Source: Pedobacter sp. MC2016-24
GTDB lineage: Bacteria; Bacteroidota; Bacteroidia; Sphingobacteriales; Sphingobacteriaceae
Length of the DNA stretch: 64,000 nucleotides
NCBI RefSeq assembly: GCF_015223055.1
Contig: NZ_JADFBX010000018.1
Coordinates: 57,328 to 121,327 of the forward strand
Direction: 5' to 3'
The translations under genes were made by a program, and so were the position numbers. Below the pieces are notes generated by a model. That model did not search any database and was not told the DNA's origin. It worked only from the letters and a program-made list of their open reading frames with translations. The number at the start of each line of letters is the position of its first letter. The stretch's first letter is position 1. Positions 60,005 through 64,000 of this stretch are shown here, in pieces.

Positions 60005-60571
60005 ATGAGCACAGAAAAAGCCATACAACCAGTCGAAAAAAGTATCATATTCACCATAGAAATTTCAACACCATTGGGCCCTATGATCGCCGGGGCCACA
60101 ACAGAAGGAATATGCATTCTTGAATTTGGCAACCGAATCCGACTGGAACAGGAAATTAAAACCTTGAAAAGTCTGCTCCAGGCAGAAATGGTTCCTGGAA
60201 GAAATGAACATTTAGATCAATTGGAGCATGAACTCAATCAATACTTTGAAGGTAAACTGAAAATATTTCAGGTTAAACTGCATACCCCGGGAAATGAATT
60301 TGCGCAAACCGTGTGGAAAAGCTTACAGGAAATTCCTTACGGCACAACCTGTTCCTATAAAGAGCAGGCCTTACGCATGAAAAATCCTAAGGCCATCCGT
60401 GCCATCGCTTCAACAAATGGCAGGAACAGGCTTGCGATCATCATCCCCTGCCATCGCGTAATTGGCAGCAATGGTAGCATGACAGGCTATGCGGCCGGGG
60501 TTGATAAAAAGAAGTGGCTTTTACAATTTGAACGTGATCATTCCGAAAAAGCCGCAAACCTACTTTTCTAA
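60005..60571 (+). CDS. ogt: methylated-DNA--protein-cysteine S-methyltransferase
   Basis: Repairs O6-alkylguanine by moving the alkyl group to its own cysteine. 188 residues. The N-terminal part (about 10-105) is the ribonuclease-H-like domain of the family; the C-terminal DNA-binding domain has FAQTVWKSLQEIPYGTTCSY, the arginine finger region ASTNGRNRLAIIIPCHRVIG with active-site Cys in PCHR, and the closing GYAAGVDKKKWLLQFE. No Ada transcription-factor part is fused, so this is the stand-alone Ogt type. ATG start. It lies downstream of an untranslated stretch of about 230 bp that separates it from the divergent DUF2271 gene. Confidence 0.95.
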   Translation: MSTEKAIQPVEKSIIFTIEISTPLGPMIAGATTEGICILEFGNRIRLEQEIKTLKSLLQAEMVPGRNEHLDQLEHELNQYFEGKLKIFQVKLHTPGNEFAQTVWKSLQEIPYGTTCSYKEQALRMKNPKAIRAIASTNGRNRLAIIIPCHRVIGSNGSMTGYAAGVDKKKWLLQFERDHSEKAANLLF

Positions 60572-60624
60572 AAAGCCAAATTAAGGCAACCAATAGTGTC
60601 CTTATGGTTTTGCTTTATTTGTAC

Positions 60625-60632
60625 TAACTTTG
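60625..60632 (+). promoter_or_regulatory. putative -7 box of the hydrolase/acyltransferase pair
   Basis: TAACTTTG fits TAnnTTTG and lies 21 bp before the ATG at 60654. It favours that ATG over the TTG at 60630, which overlaps the box itself. No good -33 TTG at normal spacing. Confidence 0.45.
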
Positions 60633-60653
60633 TGCAGACAACTATTCCCTATA

Positions 60654-61472
60654 ATGACACACCATTACTTTGAGCACGATTTAGTAAAACTCAGCTATTA
60701 TAAGTTTGGAGATGGGCCCCAGCCTATGTTGTGTTTTCATGGTTATGGTATGCATGGGCGACAATTCCTGCCTCTGGAACCTGTCATGGGGCATCGTTAT
60801 ACGTTTTACAGCTTCGATCTCTTCTTTCATGAACAAACTTTATTGAAAGAAAATCATATCGAAAGGGTCAAAAAAGGAATTACCTCCGATGAGCTCTGTC
60901 AAATTATCTTCGCTTTTCTGGAAAAAGAGCAGTTAAGCAGATTTTCGGTAATCGGGTACTCAATGGGCTCTCACTACGCTGCTGCAATTGCATCGCAAAT
61001 GGCCCCGCAAATCGACGAATGGATAGTCATTGCTCCAATGTTCCTTAAGCCCCCGGTAATTCTGGAATTTCTTACCCGGAACAGATTTGGAAACCAACTT
61101 TTCAGCTGGCTGCTGCTCAAAAAAAGTGTAGCGGAAAGTATACTGAAATTTGCTCAACGTATGCGTTTATTTGATCAGACGATACACGATGTATTGCACA
61201 AAGAAATTGCCACTCCGGAACTTCGTTTCATGATGTTCGCCAGTTTAACTTACATCAGGAATCTCCGGTTCAGTCAAAAAGAGCTTGCCAAAATACTGAA
61301 TAGCGCCGGTGTAAAAAATTACTTTATATTTGGAACAAGAGACAAACTTTTCCCACCATCCATTGCAAGAACAATAATGGACAGCCTTAGTAAAACAGAA
61401 TACATCAGTCTGGATGAAAACCACGATATGGTAAACCATAACCTCGCAGAATCCCTTTATTCGAAATTATGA
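60654..61472 (+). CDS. alpha/beta hydrolase
   Basis: 272 residues from the chosen ATG (MTHHYFEHDLVKLSYYKFGD). Fold signs: MLCFHGYGMHGRQFLPL (oxyanion-hole HG), the nucleophile elbow FSVIGYSMGSHYAAAIASQM with Ser in GYSMG, FIFGTRDKLFPP with the acid, and DENHDMVNHN with the catalytic His. The substrate cannot be read from sequence. Its stop overlaps the start of an acyltransferase gene (ATGA), so the two proteins probably act in one lipid- or ester-related pathway. Soluble, no signal peptide. Confidence 0.88.
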   Translation: MTHHYFEHDLVKLSYYKFGDGPQPMLCFHGYGMHGRQFLPLEPVMGHRYTFYSFDLFFHEQTLLKENHIERVKKGITSDELCQIIFAFLEKEQLSRFSVIGYSMGSHYAAAIASQMAPQIDEWIVIAPMFLKPPVILEFLTRNRFGNQLFSWLLLKKSVAESILKFAQRMRLFDQTIHDVLHKEIATPELRFMMFASLTYIRNLRFSQKELAKILNSAGVKNYFIFGTRDKLFPPSIARTIMDSLSKTEYISLDENHDMVNHNLAESLYSKL

Positions 61473-62119
61473 TCCTAAAAAGAAAACCATTTCCGACTCC
61501 CATTGTCAAGCTAATTTGTAAGATCACCATTTGGTTCCACAAAAGACGATTTAACAAAATGGTGCTCTTCATGGCAGATTTAAAGCCCAACCATTCGTAT
61601 TTATTGATGAGTAATCATTTCAGCTTCCTGGATGGCGTTTTTGCGACTTATATATGGATCTATGGCCTGGATAAAGCCACCCCCATAAAAGGATTCTACG
61701 CGATGTCTTTGAAACAGCAATTACTTAAAAATAAATGGTTGATGTGGCTTGGAAGTTTTTCGATTGAACCCGACTCCAGAAGTATGGTCGAAAGCCTCAA
61801 CTATGCTGCAGAACTGCTCAGCACTCCTGGAAATGCCTTTTTGTTTTATCCCCAGGGTGAGCTCGAGTCGCAACACGTACGAAACATCCTGTTAAAAAAA
61901 GGATTCACAAAAATACTATCCAAAGTAGCATGCGATTGTCAGCTATTGTGGACCTCCAACATCATAGAATACTTTGAAAGCACCAAACCGACCATCAACA
62001 TGCACATGCTCGATTGTGGAACCAATAAAGACTTTAACTTCGAAGACGTGCAGCAGAAGATCGACAAACATCATCAGGAATCCATACAAAAACACATCAG
62101 GTTTACCAAAGAAGCCTGA
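61469..62119 (+). CDS. PlsC-type acyltransferase (1-acyl-sn-glycerol-3-phosphate acyltransferase-like)
   Basis: 216 residues. The acyltransferase signature H-x4-D is in LLMSNHFSFLDGVFATYIW (about residue 50), followed by FYAMSLKQQLLKNKWLMWLG and the second block FLFYPQGELESQHVRNILLK, equal to the F-P-E-G-T-type substrate box with G-E. Such enzymes move a fatty acyl chain to lysophospholipids, glycolipids or other alcohols. Unlike classical PlsC it has no clear membrane anchor. The gene overlaps the preceding hydrolase by 4 bp. It converges with the subtilase gene with 3 bp between stop codons. Confidence 0.85.
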   Translation: MILKRKPFPTPIVKLICKITIWFHKRRFNKMVLFMADLKPNHSYLLMSNHFSFLDGVFATYIWIYGLDKATPIKGFYAMSLKQQLLKNKWLMWLGSFSIEPDSRSMVESLNYAAELLSTPGNAFLFYPQGELESQHVRNILLKKGFTKILSKVACDCQLLWTSNIIEYFESTKPTINMHMLDCGTNKDFNFEDVQQKIDKHHQESIQKHIRFTKEA

Positions 62120-62122
62120 TCG

Positions 62123-63874
62123 CTATTTTTGTGAATATAAGGCGGCTAGTTTTAACGCCTCATAAGCATTGACAATACCACCGCTTACACAAAGCTCGTT
62201 GAAAGCAGCTCTTGTACTCTCACCGCGCTCATTGGTATACCGTACCTTCTGCAGAACGGGTGTCACAGATTTCATGATGATCTCTCTCACCTCGTTTGGT
62301 TTCAATTGAGGATAATAACTCAATATCAACGCAGAAAGTCCGGACACCACCGGAGCAGCCATACTCGTACCGTCAAACTCTTCATACTTTGAGTCTGGCA
62401 CAGTCGATTTGATCATAAAGCCAGGTGCAAACACATCTACAGTATGCTTTCCATAATTAGAAAACGAGGCTTTTAAACTCGCGTCATTCTTATAAGCACT
62501 GGCTCCTACTTCGATCCAGTTGCCGGCATGAGGCAATTTAAACTTCAGCGTATCTGTTACAACCTTTGGAATCACCGGACTCATTCCCCTTCCCATGCCC
62601 ATTTGATTCAAACTGGGTTTAAAAGGAACTGGTTTCACCGCATTCTTTTTACGGTCCTTACGGTAAGCTATCGCTTCAGGACCTTCATAAAATTTATTCG
62701 GATAGTTCTCCGTCTCATCGTTATTCTGGTTATCATTCCCGGCTGCATGAACCAATAATACCCCTTTTTTCTCAGCGTATTTTACGGCCTCATCTACAGT
62801 TTCTTTATCCCATTTAAACCCTTTACCGAAACTCATGTTGATGACACGTGCGCCATTATCAACTGCATACCGGATCCCGTTCGCTACGTCTTTATCCCGC
62901 TCATCACCTTCCGGAACCACCCGGATTGCCATAATCTGTACATTACCGGCCACTCCCATGATTCCAATATGATTATCCCTGTTCGCAGCAATTATACCAG
63001 AAACATGCGTGCCGTGATCTGCATTAGGACCAGTGACATCCTTATTCCCATATATCCGTTCACCAGAATTGGTATAATCATCACCAACCAGCGTAGCACG
63101 CTCGTCATACTTAGGGTTTAAGTTATACCTTAACATCACATCATATTGCTTATAGGCGTCTTTCATTTCCTTATGGAACTTCTCCATACTGCCACTTTCT
63201 CTTGATCCCTTCCTGATAATCTTTAGATATTGCTCCTCATCCTCATTGTCTGCTTTATATCTTTCCATATCCTCCAAAGAAGGGATGGTCTTATGGTTGA
63301 TCTGTGCTACTGAGTCCAGTAATTTATTGATCATCGCCACAATAGCAAATGTTTGGTGTGCCTCATCATATTTTTTTCCAAATTCAGCATTTGCCCTGGT
63401 ATAAAGTGCAAATTCTTCCTTTTCTGTGCTGTCTAAAACAGTAGATCGAATTGTAGATCTGTATTTAGGCTGATACTTTCTTAAAATTCGCACCAATTCC
63501 AAATTGTCATAGGCAAGGTTTCCATTTTTAGAGCCAATAAAATTCCAGCCATGTACATCATCAATATAGCCATTGCCGTCATCGTCTATCCCATTGCCTG
63601 GAATTTCTTTCTTATTCGTCCAGATCACGTCTTTCAGATCCTCATGATTGGTGTCTACCCCACCGTCTATTACAGCTACAATAATTTTTTCTTTAGGTTT
63701 CTTGTTCTGTAACAACTCTTTATAGGCCTTTTCGGTACTGATTCCAAAATATCCATCCTGTACCAAATCTAAATTGAACCAATTTGCAGGAAGTTTAATG
63801 TCCTTACTTTGCGCGAAAGCACCTGTACACCAAAAAACGTAACCAACAAAAAGCAATATCCCTTTAAATCTCAT
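62123..63874 (-). CDS. secreted subtilisin-like serine protease (S8)
   Basis: Start set at MRFKGILLFVGYVFWCTGAF, which gives a signal peptide; the longer frame begins with TTG. 583 residues. Catalytic triad: Asp in VAVIDGGVDTNHEDL, His in ADHGTHVSGIIAANRDN, Ser in FDGTSMAAPVVSGLSALI. Between Asp and His there is a long insertion (about 130 residues, TEKEEFALYTRANAEFGKKY and following), usual in Bacteroidota members. No prodomain and no C-terminal sorting domain are seen; the protein ends soon after the peptidase fold (NAYEALKLAALYSQK). It should act in the periplasm or outside the cell. Substrate unknown. About 125 bp of window remain upstream. Confidence 0.94.
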   Translation of the reverse strand: MRFKGILLFVGYVFWCTGAFAQSKDIKLPANWFNLDLVQDGYFGISTEKAYKELLQNKKPKEKIIVAVIDGGVDTNHEDLKDVIWTNKKEIPGNGIDDDGNGYIDDVHGWNFIGSKNGNLAYDNLELVRILRKYQPKYRSTIRSTVLDSTEKEEFALYTRANAEFGKKYDEAHQTFAIVAMINKLLDSVAQINHKTIPSLEDMERYKADNEDEEQYLKIIRKGSRESGSMEKFHKEMKDAYKQYDVMLRYNLNPKYDERATLVGDDYTNSGERIYGNKDVTGPNADHGTHVSGIIAANRDNHIGIMGVAGNVQIMAIRVVPEGDERDKDVANGIRYAVDNGARVINMSFGKGFKWDKETVDEAVKYAEKKGVLLVHAAGNDNQNNDETENYPNKFYEGPEAIAYRKDRKKNAVKPVPFKPSLNQMGMGRGMSPVIPKVVTDTLKFKLPHAGNWIEVGASAYKNDASLKASFSNYGKHTVDVFAPGFMIKSTVPDSKYEEFDGTSMAAPVVSGLSALILSYYPQLKPNEVREIIMKSVTPVLQKVRYTNERGESTRAAFNELCVSGGIVNAYEALKLAALYSQK

Positions 63875-64000
63875 CCTAAAAATTTTATACAATGTCTAAA
63901 TACAATTATACGGTTTTATTGCCTTCAGGGATGAAGTTTTAGCATATTTTAACATAAACCGAAATTGTTATGGAAATGGAGCGATAAAGCTGAAAACTGC

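Noticed and set aside
1..64000. CRISPR arrays, rRNA genes, complete insertion sequences
   Set aside because: No regularly spaced repeats, no rRNA sequence and no DDE transposase gene were seen; the only transposon-like unit is the 197-bp MITE.

Overview
The window looks like a chromosome segment of a Bacteroidota species, most plausibly Sphingobacteriaceae (Pedobacter-like). The grounds are a SusC/SusD polysaccharide locus with a hybrid-type sensor, Bacteroidota promoters of the TAnnTTTG type, frequent TTG or weakly signposted starts, a Bacteroidota-type START-like protein and RibBA. The genus is inferred from overall character, not from a marker gene.

Layout. (1) 1-4091: chromosomal core with a truncated unknown gene, ribBA, an LptF/LptG-type permease and a START-like protein. 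(2) 4092-29840: a tRNA-Met gene whose 3' half is the left end of a ~25.7 kb integrative mobilizable element (IME). A 42-bp copy of the tRNA 3' half marks the right end, next to the tyrosine integrase. The element carries a conjugation module without a secretion channel (coupling protein, membrane partner, MobF relaxase), an anti-restriction/primase module (ArdC, toprim), a large serine recombinase and AT-rich cargo. (3) 30019-49979: a split two-component sensor/regulator and, on the opposite strand, an eight-gene polysaccharide utilization operon: NHL/TIG lipoprotein, SusC, SusD, DUF1735 lipoprotein, GH92, GH125, GH92, GH127-like. (4) 50328-55831: a second glycan operon (GH2, glutaminase-fold protein, aldose 1-epimerase). 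(5) 56043-59778: a periplasmic flavinylation set (ApbE, PepSY/flavodoxin-reductase fusion, DUF2271). (6) 60005-63874: Ogt repair protein, a hydrolase/acyltransferase pair and a secreted subtilase.

Main points of interest. The cargo contains two tandem cassettes, each a ParB-fold protein followed by a D12-class adenine DNA methyltransferase, with no recognizable restriction nuclease. This is the best candidate for an undescribed DNA-modification or defence system. Beside it lies a three-gene module with a DUF6879-like protein and a membrane protein. Both GH92 enzymes have Gln where the family's catalytic acid Glu normally sits (GNQP instead of GNEP), which points to mannosyl-phosphodiester linkages as in fungal phosphomannan. 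A 197-bp MITE with perfect 19-bp ends and an 8-bp target duplication sits in the loop of a terminator. A nested inverted-repeat region in front of ardC could be an oriT or a single-strand promoter.

How it works together (inference): the sensor kinase reads a mannan fragment and its AraC-type regulator would switch on the SusCD operon, perhaps also the GH2 operon, which has a similar 21-bp-spaced motif in its upstream region. The IME depends on a helper conjugation channel, and would protect itself on entry with ArdC and afterwards with its methylation cassettes.
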